From the NCBI GenBank assembly GCA_001780775.1, contig MFIO01000014.1, positions 5,884 through 53,682 of the forward strand: a DNA stretch of 47,799 bases. Direction: 5' to 3'. Numbering within the stretch: position 1 is the first letter of the stretch; each line of letters opens with the position of its first letter. This document shows positions 8,586 to 15,403 of the stretch, piece by piece. The stretch is from Candidatus Giovannonibacteria bacterium RIFCSPLOWO2_12_FULL_43_11c. Lineage in GTDB: Bacteria > Patescibacteriota > Minisyncoccia > JACPKW01 > UBA11713. The translations under genes were made by a program, and so were the position numbers. The notes below the pieces were generated by a model that searched no databases, was not told the origin of the DNA, and saw only the letters and a program-made list of their open reading frames with translations.

Positions 8586-8614
8586 AAAATATTTGACCTA
8601 TTTTAGGATACCAC

Positions 8615-9067
8615 CTACAGGTCTAGCTTTTCAATACGCCTTTGATGCCGTCCCCCGCCAAAAGGTGTGGACAAGAAAATTTCAACCGCTTTTTTGGCCT
8701 CCTCCTCGGAAATTAGCCGTGCACCTAACGATAAAACGTTGGAATCATTATCTTGCCGGGCCAGTTTAACCGTCTCGAGCCCGCTATCCGGCGAACCGCC
8801 GTAGTACACCTCCGCACGGACGTGTTTGAAGCGATTCGCCTCAATCGCCTCCCCCTGCCCCGAGCCGCCGATGACAATACCTCTAGAATTTTCCGGATCT
8901 TTGGAAACGGCTTCCGCCACGAGTTTAATAAAATCCGGATAATCGTCTTCGGGATCAAGTTTAAAGGCACCTTTATCCTCAACTTCGTGCCCTTTTTCTT
9001 TGAGATAAGCTATGAGTTTACTTTTCAACTCAAACCCCGCGTGATCCGATCCAATATAGATTTTCAT
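8615..9067 (-). CDS. rpiB: Ribose-5-phosphate isomerase B
   Basis: A 150-residue isomerase for ribose 5-phosphate / ribulose 5-phosphate. MKIYIGSDHAGFELK and the active-site loop GGSGQGEAIEANRFKHVRAEVYYG are clear. The loop carries Glu (GSGQGE), as in the actinobacterial type, rather than the catalytic Cys of the E. coli type. It starts just after toxin 2, whose TAT AAA codons give a -10 box 6 nt before this ATG. A 47-bp copy of its first 15 codons is repeated 538 bp upstream, on the far side of the toxin-antitoxin pair. Confidence 0.95.
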   Translation of the reverse strand: MKIYIGSDHAGFELKSKLIAYLKEKGHEVEDKGAFKLDPEDDYPDFIKLVAEAVSKDPENSRGIVIGGSGQGEAIEANRFKHVRAEVYYGGSPDSGLETVKLARQDNDSNVLSLGARLISEEEAKKAVEIFLSTPFGGGRHQRRIEKLDL

Positions 9068-9068
9068 A
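9022..9068. repeat. 47-bp direct repeat, copy 1 (rpiB start)
   Basis: The proximal copy of the repeat that flanks toxin-antitoxin module 2; it includes the functional rpiB start codon and first 15 codons. The partner is at 9560-9606. Confidence 0.9.
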
Positions 9069-9070
9069 AA

Positions 9071-9337
9071 CTATTTATACGCTCCACCACGCCAATCAAT
9101 AACGTCGATGAAAATTGATGAGTTGTCAAAATTAAATTTTGCGATGATCCTAATCTCACCTTTTCTGATGCGATGGAATTCGTCCCATTTTTCCTTCATC
9201 TTTTTGATATCTATATTCACTTTCTCGCCTTGAAACTTTTTTATCGAAAGACTTAATAGTTCAAGAATGTCATCTTTTGGAATTCTATTTTGTTTTAAAA
9301 ATTTCTCCGATCGCGCTGAAAAATCTATCCGCCACAT
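9071..9337 (-). CDS. RelE-type toxin (second module)
   Basis: An 88-residue toxin-like protein (MWRIDFSARSEKFLKQNRIPKDDI...KEKWDEFHRIRKGEIRIIAKFNFDNSSIFIDVIDWRGGAYK). The F-RIRKGEIRIIAKF-IFIDVIDWRGGAYK core matches the RelE/HigB/StbE strand pattern. The ORF track starts 15 codons earlier, but the ATG at 9337 forms a TAATG overlap with the antitoxin stop, the usual coupling, and the preceding residues are read out of the antitoxin gene. Its final codons form the -10 box of rpiB. Confidence 0.8.
   Translation of the reverse strand: MWRIDFSARSEKFLKQNRIPKDDILELLSLSIKKFQGEKVNIDIKKMKEKWDEFHRIRKGEIRIIAKFNFDNSSIFIDVIDWRGGAYK
9074..9079 (-). promoter_or_regulatory. -10 box of rpiB inside toxin 2 3' end
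   Basis: TATAAA, formed by the last Tyr and Lys codons of the toxin, lies 6 nt before the rpiB ATG; the toxin TAG stop lies between. TTATTG 17 nt upstream is a possible weak -35. Confidence 0.5.
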
Positions 9338-9531
9338 TACAGTTCTACTTGATAGCTTCGCGAGGCTTTGCGTGAAGGCCATTTGTAGAGCTTGACGATA
9401 TTTTTCTGTTCCGCTTCTGATACATAAGGGATTAAAAACGCGCCCAACTTTATCATCTGAGCATCCATAGCCTCTTTTACGCCTTCTTTAATCAAAAGTT
9501 TTATTTTTTTATCGTCTAATTTTAACGCCAT
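9337..9531 (-). CDS. Probable antitoxin of second module
   Basis: A 64-residue mainly helical protein (MALKLDDKKIKLLIKEGVKEAMDAQMIKLGAF...EQKNIVKLYKWPSRKASRSYQVEL). I recognise no named family, but size, charge pattern, position 5' of a RelE-like gene and the 1-nt stop/start overlap identify it as the antitoxin. Its start lies 2 nt after the stop of the rpiB start remnant, so it may be translated by coupling to that 23-codon leader frame. Confidence 0.65.
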   Translation of the reverse strand: MALKLDDKKIKLLIKEGVKEAMDAQMIKLGAFLIPYVSEAEQKNIVKLYKWPSRKASRSYQVEL

Positions 9532-9533
9532 AT

Positions 9534-9605
9534 TTAGTTTATATCACAGCTTATAAAAGTTTTCAACTCAAACCCCGCGTGATCAGAACCAATATAGATT
9601 TTCAT
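9534..9605 (-). pseudogene. Remnant duplicate of rpiB 5' end
   Basis: An open frame of 23 codons begins MKIYIGSDHAGFELK, identical to the first 15 residues of RpiB, then diverges to TFISCDIN and stops. At DNA level 9560-9606 matches 9022-9068 at 45 of 47 positions, and both differences within the shared codons are synonymous. It is therefore a duplicated gene start left upstream of the inserted toxin-antitoxin pair, now acting at most as a short leader ORF. Confidence 0.85.
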
Positions 9606-9606
9606 A
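9560..9606. repeat. 47-bp direct repeat, copy 2
   Basis: The distal copy of the rpiB start, 45/47 identical to copy 1 by direct reading. The two copies bracket the antitoxin and toxin genes. Confidence 0.9.
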
Positions 9607-9612
9607 TCTGAT

Positions 9613-9870
9613 TTACAAAAAAGGCCACAATATAATTTGCAAGATAATGTTAGATAAAGTTTTTTCAGGTTCAGAAAAGGCAGATACCAATCCTAATATT
9701 ATATACAAAACCGCAAGAACAATTAAGCCGCCGAGAAAAATCTTCTTTTTTGTCGCAATGAATAATACAAATGATATAAAAAATAAAACTGGAACAATGT
9801 AACCAATTCCAAAAATCAGATAAGCAAAGCTATCAAAGAAAGAAGAAATTGGAGATACTTGAGTTAGCAT
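9613..9870 (-). CDS. Small polytopic membrane protein
   Basis: An 85-residue very hydrophobic protein with about three membrane segments (roughly residues 15-37, 45-64, 72-85). It starts 4 nt after the GAPDH stop, so it is probably co-transcribed with gap. I recognise no family and suggest no function. Confidence 0.55.
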   Translation of the reverse strand: MLTQVSPISSFFDSFAYLIFGIGYIVPVLFFISFVLFIATKKKIFLGGLIVLAVLYIILGLVSAFSEPEKTLSNIILQIILWPFL

Positions 9871-9874
9871 AAAG

Positions 9875-10852
9875 TCATTTCAAATTCTGGCAAACCCTCC
9901 TCACATGCTCAACTAAAGTCGCTGTGTACCCGGCTTCGTTGTCGTACCAGGAGAAAACTTTTACGAGATCGCCCTGCAAAACTTGAGTTAAAGTCAAATC
10001 AATAATCGCGCCGTAGGGTTCACCAATAATATCAGAGGAAACAATCGGGTCTTCGGTGACCTTTAAACTTTTTGACCAACGCGGATCGCTTGCGGCTTTT
10101 TTGAAAACATTATTTATTTCTTCAACTGTCGTTTTCTTTTCGGTGATGACTGTCATTATAGAGAGCGAGCCGGTAAGCGTCGGCACTCTAACTGACTCCG
10201 CCTGAAATTTTCCTTCAAGCTCCGGAATGGATTGAATCACTGCTTCCATAGCACTGGTAGTTGATGGCACAATATTTGCGGCGGCGGCTCTCCCTCGCCT
10301 CGGGTCTTTTTCATCCGGCCCGTCAACCAATTTTTGGGTTGCCGTATATCCATGAACAGTCGTCATCGCCGCTTTTTTTACGCCGAAATTTTCTAAAATA
10401 ATTTTCATTGCAGGCGACACTGAATTCGTCGTGCAAGAAGCATTACAAGTTAACGGATTCTTATTTTTTGCAAAAATATCGTCATTAACTCCGATAAGCG
10501 CAGTAATCACGTCCCCTTTTGCTGGAGCCGTGATAACTACTCGCTTTGCGCCAGCATCCAAATGAGCTTTTGCTTTATCTGCAGTTGTAAAAAATCCAGT
10601 CGATTCAATAACAATATCAACGCCCAATTTCTTCCACGGGAGTTTCGCTGGGTCTCTTTCCGCCAAAAATTGGACTCCTTTCGGCTCTTTCAAATAACGG
10701 CCGTAAACAGAATCATATTTCAACAAATACATCAGTGTTTTTTCATCCGCCAAATCGTTTACGGCGACGATATCAAATTCCGACAATCCCCACGCCGCGC
10801 GAAAAAATGACCTCCCAATCCTCCCGAATCCGTTTATCACTATTTTTGTCAT
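9875..10852 (-). CDS. gap: Glyceraldehyde-3-phosphate dehydrogenase
   Basis: A 325-residue phosphorylating GAPDH of glycolysis, slightly short for the family (330-340). The Rossmann start is INGFGRIGRSFFRAAW; the catalytic Cys is residue 140 in NASCTTN and the catalytic His is residue 167 in TTVHGYTATQ. RRGRAAAANIVPSTTSAMEAV replaces the usual TGAAKAV anion-site loop, a divergence seen in CPR enzymes. VRVPTLTGSLS and SWYDNEAGY are conserved. The extended -10 box TGTTATAAT ends 6 nt before the ATG, so the mRNA is predicted leaderless. Confidence 0.96.
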   Translation of the reverse strand: MTKIVINGFGRIGRSFFRAAWGLSEFDIVAVNDLADEKTLMYLLKYDSVYGRYLKEPKGVQFLAERDPAKLPWKKLGVDIVIESTGFFTTADKAKAHLDAGAKRVVITAPAKGDVITALIGVNDDIFAKNKNPLTCNASCTTNSVSPAMKIILENFGVKKAAMTTVHGYTATQKLVDGPDEKDPRRGRAAAANIVPSTTSAMEAVIQSIPELEGKFQAESVRVPTLTGSLSIMTVITEKKTTVEEINNVFKKAASDPRWSKSLKVTEDPIVSSDIIGEPYGAIIDLTLTQVLQGDLVKVFSWYDNEAGYTATLVEHVRRVCQNLK

Positions 10853-10858
10853 AAGTTA

Positions 10859-10867
10859 ATTATAACA
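10859..10867 (-). promoter_or_regulatory. Leaderless extended -10 promoter of gap
   Basis: TGTTATAAT on the minus strand lies 6 nt before the ATG. I see no good -35 box; the TGn extension may compensate. Confidence 0.6.
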
Positions 10868-10872
10868 TTATT

Positions 10873-11844
10873 CTACTCTGCCGCTGGCGATGTCTTAGCT
10901 CTTTTCAAAAGATAATTATATGCCGCCAAAGCTGCTTTGACCGCGTCCCCAGCAGAAATATTATTTTGCTTATACGGGTCGTCTGTTATGTCTCCGGCGG
11001 CGAAAACACCGGGATGCGAAGTCGCGGAATGTTTCGAATCGATAAGAACTTGTCCGTATTTATCCAAATCGATTAAATTCTTCACCATCTCCGAATTTGG
11101 CACCGATCCTATCTCGACAAAAATACCCTCAACTTCCAAAACTTTCTCCTCGCCGGTCTTGGTATTTAGGTATTTTATCCCCGAAACAAACTTATCTCCC
11201 AAAACTTCCACCGTTTTTGCGTTAAATATCATTTCTTTCAACTTGGGATTTTTCTTCACTTCCTCCTGTGTCACTGGATCCCCTTTTAAGCTGTCCGCGT
11301 ATTCCATGATATAAATCTCGCTCGCGTAAGGAAAAAGATCGATCACCGCCTCAAGTCCGGCGTTCCCTCCGCCGACAACCGCAACTTTTTTTCCGGAAAA
11401 CAAAGGAGCATCACAAGTCGAACAATATGCAACTCCTTTGCCCTCGAACTTCTCTTCTCCGGGAATATTTAATTTTCTTCTCCTTGCTCCCGCGGTCAAA
11501 ATTATGCTTTTCCCCTCATATTTATTTCCTTTATCCGTCGTAACTTCGAAATCGCAAATTCGTGATTCAGAATCGCATTTAATACTTTTTATTTCCGTGA
11601 CTCGCTCCGGTATTTTAATATCGACCATATCCGAAAACGCCCGGACATGCGCTTCGAATTTTTTAGCAAGGTCAAAACCAGATATGTGCGGCTCGCCTAT
11701 CCAGTTTTGTATATCATCCGAAACGATTGATTGCCCGCCGAAAGATTCGGTAATTAAAATAGTTTTTAATCTCTTTCTTGCGACATAAACTGCCGCCGCG
11801 CACCCCGCTGGCCCGCCTCCGATAATAATTATGTCGTAAAGCAT
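10873..11844 (-). CDS. Thioredoxin/AhpF-like disulfide reductase
   Basis: A 323-residue flavoprotein with an FAD site (IIGGGPAGCAAAVYVARK), the redox disulfide C141-C144 in CSTCDAPLF, a second nucleotide motif (VVGGGNAGLEA) and the C-terminal FAD motif GVFAAGDITDDPYKQN. The NADPH-phosphate signature HRRxxFR of classical TrxB is absent; the corresponding stretch reads IMEYADSLKGD, as in AhpF-type proteins. It lacks AhpF's N-terminal thioredoxin-fold domains. It probably reduces a thioredoxin-like partner. The DsbA-like gene ends 11 nt upstream, suggesting a shared thiol-redox unit. Confidence 0.9.
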   Translation of the reverse strand: MLYDIIIIGGGPAGCAAAVYVARKRLKTILITESFGGQSIVSDDIQNWIGEPHISGFDLAKKFEAHVRAFSDMVDIKIPERVTEIKSIKCDSESRICDFEVTTDKGNKYEGKSIILTAGARRRKLNIPGEEKFEGKGVAYCSTCDAPLFSGKKVAVVGGGNAGLEAVIDLFPYASEIYIMEYADSLKGDPVTQEEVKKNPKLKEMIFNAKTVEVLGDKFVSGIKYLNTKTGEEKVLEVEGIFVEIGSVPNSEMVKNLIDLDKYGQVLIDSKHSATSHPGVFAAGDITDDPYKQNNISAGDAVKAALAAYNYLLKRAKTSPAAE

Positions 11845-11855
11845 ACCTCCGACAA

Positions 11856-12605
11856 CTATTTTTTCAATTCTTCTTCAATAATTTTCTGAAAAATAGAAAA
11901 TGACGCGGCTCCAACGGAATTGCCATTAGTATCAGTAACTGGTTTGCTGTTGATAAATGATGCGGGCGTGCCATTTACTCCCGCGATGTTTCCATCATCC
12001 GTAGATTTTTTTACAGCTTCCGTATATTTTCCAGAATCGAGACATGAATTAAATTTAGATTGGTCAAGCCCAAGATCTCCCGCGAATTTTTTCAAGTTCG
12101 CTCCTGAAAACGCACCCTTGTTCTCCCCCTTTTGATTTACGAAAAGCTTGTCATGATACTCCCAGAATTTTCCCTGCTCCCCCGCGCAACGCGCGGCCTC
12201 CGCCGACATATGCGACTCTCCGCGCTCTATCCCGTTAATCGTGTCCAGAAACGCGAAATCGCGCCAGACGAAAGCAACTTTACCTTGCTCGACATATTGC
12301 GAAACGATCTGCGGTTCGATTGTTTTATAAAAAACTCCGCAATATGGGCACTGAAAATCCCCATATTCGATATATAAGACTTTCGCCTTTGGATCTCCCA
12401 AAACAAAATCCCCTTCTCTAATCTTAAGAATATCGGCTACGGCGGGATTAGTATTCGCGATATTATCTTTGCCTCGAGGCGCCTGAACGCCGGAGTTGCC
12501 AAGCGTATACATGACGGCAAACGCGATTAAAAGCCCGGCAACTATGATGCTCGCCGGAATTAGCATTTTATTTTTATCTTCAGTAGTTTTAGTTTCGTTT
12601 TCCAT
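11856..12605 (-). CDS. Membrane-anchored DsbA-like thiol oxidoreductase
   Basis: A 249-residue protein with a signal anchor (about residues 14-35) and a DsbA-family thioredoxin fold. Strand YIEYGDFQCPYCGVFYKTIEP gives active-site C86-C89 (CPYC), then the helical insertion with Cys pairs, then GVNGTPASFINSKPV containing the cis-Pro loop. It should oxidise or isomerise disulfides outside the cytoplasmic membrane. Likely clients are the Cys-containing exported proteins encoded upstream (toroid paralogs, LamG protein); that link is an inference. The extended -10 box TGCTATACT ends 7 nt before the ATG, and TTCACT lies 17 nt further upstream. Confidence 0.92.
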   Translation of the reverse strand: MENETKTTEDKNKMLIPASIIVAGLLIAFAVMYTLGNSGVQAPRGKDNIANTNPAVADILKIREGDFVLGDPKAKVLYIEYGDFQCPYCGVFYKTIEPQIVSQYVEQGKVAFVWRDFAFLDTINGIERGESHMSAEAARCAGEQGKFWEYHDKLFVNQKGENKGAFSGANLKKFAGDLGLDQSKFNSCLDSGKYTEAVKKSTDDGNIAGVNGTPASFINSKPVTDTNGNSVGAASFSIFQKIIEEELKK

Positions 12606-12612
12606 ATTGGTG

Positions 12613-12641
12613 AGTATAGCACCAATCTAGAAAGAAGTGAA
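12613..12641 (-). promoter_or_regulatory. Promoter of dsbA-like gene
   Basis: TTCACT and TGC-TATACT are separated by 17 nt on the minus strand. The spacer to the ATG is 7 nt, so the transcript is close to leaderless. It lies in the short gap before dsbA and over the end of the LamG protein gene. Confidence 0.45.
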
Positions 12642-14813
12642 AACATTGCTTATTATGTATGATTTTGTTTTGGCAAGTTTTTCGTAAATCGGCCGCATGA
12701 CTTCTTTGAAGCCGGAATCCCTTATTGAAATATTGAGAGTAATAACGAGCAGTCTCGGGCTCAAGTTAGACGTTTCTCCATGAATAGTGACTGTATATAG
12801 TCCGGAAGGCGTGTTGGGTGGAACGGTAATAGAGAAAGAGGAACCAGTGCTATATTCCTCCTCGGAGAGTATCGTATCGGAAAAATTTCCAACCGCGCCC
12901 GCAATCGCTGGATTAATATTTTCGAGGCTTAGCGTCACATCCTTATCAAAACACTCGCACGGAGGCAATGGAACAACGGTAATTTGAACCGTATTAGAGG
13001 TAACGGCCCCAGAACCGGAAATCGTCAAAAATAGAGAATCCGAATTTAGGGAATATAAATTAAAGTCTGGCGGTAATGTGCATTGCGATTCGTCGAATTT
13101 ACAAGTAGAAGCATCGTAACTTAATGATCCTCCTGTAAATCCGCGCGAAGAGCAAGTTGCCCCTCCCAAGCATTGGCTGGAAGGATTTCCTATTTCAGCC
13201 GCCGAAAGAGCGCGGTCGTAGATGCGAACATCGTCGAAGGAGCCTTCGAATTGATAACCGCCTTCAAGAAATCTCCCCAGCATTGAATGTGTGCATGTGT
13301 TATCTAGATTCCCGGATACGTCCCTGATTGCGTCTTGATTTCCATCAAGATAGAGAATCATCTGTGTTGAAGTCTTAACGCCAACAACATGATGCCATGT
13401 TCCTGCACTTACTGCAGTTGTTCCGTCAAGATCGGCAAATCCCAGACGAAAAGAGTAGGTTCCATTAGCCAGTAAATCAATATAGTAACAAGGGAATCTG
13501 CTGGCAGTATGCTTCTGCGCGCCAATCACATCCGCCTTTGCCCACATAGAAATAGTAATTTCATCGCCTGATATATCGAGATTCGAACCGGTTCCAAAAT
13601 CAACATAATCATCCTCCCCGTCAAAATGCAAAGCGCCACCAATCTTACCTGTAGTCCATGCTGGATCATAAGTGAGTACCCCCGTATTTCCGTTACCGGA
13701 AGAATCACTTGCCGTTGTTCCAGAGTCATCAAGCTTCCACCAGGCGACGGGATTTGTCGGTCCGGCATCACAATCTTCTCCTGCATCAATAACTCCATTG
13801 CCGCACAGCCCCTGTTGTTGACCGCTCACAAAATTAATATCAAAAGCAATAGACGCACCGTTGGGCAACAATTGAGGAATTGGCGGCGTCACGGAATCAT
13901 ATGTCGCGCCCGCAGGACCGCCACTCAAATAATTTAATGCGTAAGTTTCATCTGCTACAACATCTTCATAAGTAAAAGGTACGGAAGAATTACTGATGTC
14001 TCCTGATGGACCGGACAAAGTATAAGTTACGGCATTGCTTCCGCTTGCCGGCCACGGCTGGCCATTTAAAGTGGCCGTAACATAAATGCTGGTCGCAATA
14101 CCACTATAAAGTTCACTAACCTCTCCGGCCGAAAGCACACGGTTGTAGATGCGGACATCATCGATGGACCCCTTGAATAAATTGGCACCATTCGAGGCGC
14201 TTCCTATGGTTGTCCCCTGTATGCCAGATGAACCATAGCCACCTGCGCTGGAAATCGGATGGATTGTGCCATCAATATAAACCAAAAAATTTGAGTTTGT
14301 CGTGGCGCCTTGGCCATTGTATGTAACTGTAATATGGTGCCAGGCATCAGTCAGCGTCGCCAGGTCATCATCTGTTTTAATTGTTGTCCAATCGCTCGCC
14401 GAGCCCATTGAAAAACCGAGATAACTAGAGTCGGCAGAGAATAAGAAATGAAGTCCGGAGTTGGTATTTGTGCGTAAAAGAATTAAATCAGGGTAATTGC
14501 CTAATGCGGATGAATCCAGATAATACCATGCGCTCATAGTGAAAGGGCTTCCGGTATTGGCATATGCCGTTGTGCCAGCGACATCTACTCCATCATCCAC
14601 CCCGTCAAAACTCAACGCATTTGATCCGATTTTGCCAGCAACAAAACTTGGACCGCCGATAAGTGTTCCATTATTTATACCAGCGGAGTCATTGGCATTT
14701 CCATCAAACTTCCACCAGCCAACGAGGCCGGCTGTCACATCCGCGTGAGCCGGGCGGATAAATCCGCTCATTAAAAACAATGAAACAATGGCGAATTTTA
14801 GAAAGTTTTTCAT
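12627..14813 (-). CDS. Secreted double-LamG surface protein
   Basis: A 728-residue exported protein. Signal peptide residues 1-25 (ending AHA); LamG/concanavalin-like domain 1 about 27-235 (GLVGWWKFDGNANDS to DDVRIYNRVLSAGEV); an Ig-like linker about 240-335; a short Cys motif CGNGVIDAGEDCDAG of the DUF4215/Myxo-disulfide type; LamG domain 2 about 352-545 (VAWWKLDDSGTTASD to DDVRIYDRALSAAEI); a Cys-rich piece; and a C-terminal beta domain ending in a helix (DSGFKEVMRPIYEKLAKTKSY). That last domain is also present in the 607-residue protein upstream. It probably binds glycans or host surface. It overlaps the previous gene by 4 nt. Confidence 0.85.
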   Translation of the reverse strand: MKNFLKFAIVSLFLMSGFIRPAHADVTAGLVGWWKFDGNANDSAGINNGTLIGGPSFVAGKIGSNALSFDGVDDGVDVAGTTAYANTGSPFTMSAWYYLDSSALGNYPDLILLRTNTNSGLHFLFSADSSYLGFSMGSASDWTTIKTDDDLATLTDAWHHITVTYNGQGATTNSNFLVYIDGTIHPISSAGGYGSSGIQGTTIGSASNGANLFKGSIDDVRIYNRVLSAGEVSELYSGIATSIYVTATLNGQPWPASGSNAVTYTLSGPSGDISNSSVPFTYEDVVADETYALNYLSGGPAGATYDSVTPPIPQLLPNGASIAFDINFVSGQQQGLCGNGVIDAGEDCDAGPTNPVAWWKLDDSGTTASDSSGNGNTGVLTYDPAWTTGKIGGALHFDGEDDYVDFGTGSNLDISGDEITISMWAKADVIGAQKHTASRFPCYYIDLLANGTYSFRLGFADLDGTTAVSAGTWHHVVGVKTSTQMILYLDGNQDAIRDVSGNLDNTCTHSMLGRFLEGGYQFEGSFDDVRIYDRALSAAEIGNPSSQCLGGATCSSRGFTGGSLSYDASTCKFDESQCTLPPDFNLYSLNSDSLFLTISGSGAVTSNTVQITVVPLPPCECFDKDVTLSLENINPAIAGAVGNFSDTILSEEEYSTGSSFSITVPPNTPSGLYTVTIHGETSNLSPRLLVITLNISIRDSGFKEVMRPIYEKLAKTKSYIISNVFTSF

Positions 14814-15403
14814 TTATTTAAATTCACATAGCTTATAACAATATCTGACCCCGCCGCTATTTTTACGGAAGAACGGATGGTTATATTTATTTGCTCGGAC
14901 GCTTTTTTAAAATATAAAAATGAAATAGAATCGCCATTATTAGAAGAATTAACGACATCCCAGCCGTTATCTTTAGCCCATTTAGTATAAAAATCGAAAT
15001 TCGCTTCCGGACTTTTTGACGAAATAAATTCTACTGTAGCTTGCTTCGCTGGAGAATTAGGATAGGTCGCCGAATAAGATCCTGTGATTGCGGTTTTTGA
15101 GTTTAGAGTTAAATTTTTTGGAAAACCTCCGGCTACTTCTTTGGGAGGCGCTTGAGTTATATTCGGGACAACAATATTCTTAGCCGGGCTTTGGGGTTCT
15201 TCCGAAGCAGCTTTCTTCCTTTGCAAAAAAACTGCTGGATCAACAAAATAAAAAATAACAATTACAAAAATTAATACTCCAGCAATGCCGATAATCCGAA
15301 GATATTCTTTCTTTATAAATTTAATATCCTGCTTTAAAAAAGACTTTAACCCCTTTCCTTTCCTTTTGACTTTGGAGTAATCTTCTGCGAGAAAATGTCT
15401 CAC
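14810..15403 (-). CDS. Single-pass membrane protein, basic N terminus
   Basis: A 197-residue protein with a Lys-rich cytoplasmic N terminus (about 1-36), one membrane helix (about 37-57), a Pro-rich linker and an alpha/beta extracellular domain (TAITGSYSATYPNSPAKQATVEFISSK...). The domain resembles small CPR 'anchor plus sensor' proteins; I recognise no named family. It overlaps both neighbours by 4 nt, so it is produced with the two large surface proteins and may help anchor or export them. Confidence 0.65.
   Translation of the reverse strand: MRHFLAEDYSKVKRKGKGLKSFLKQDIKFIKKEYLRIIGIAGVLIFVIVIFYFVDPAVFLQRKKAASEEPQSPAKNIVVPNITQAPPKEVAGGFPKNLTLNSKTAITGSYSATYPNSPAKQATVEFISSKSPEANFDFYTKWAKDNGWDVVNSSNNGDSISFLYFKKASEQINITIRSSVKIAAGSDIVISYVNLNK

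Noticed and set aside
11844-11852. GGAGG before the thioredoxin reductase ATG as its ribosome site
   Set aside because: Only one base separates GGAGG from the ATG, too close for a working Shine-Dalgarno.
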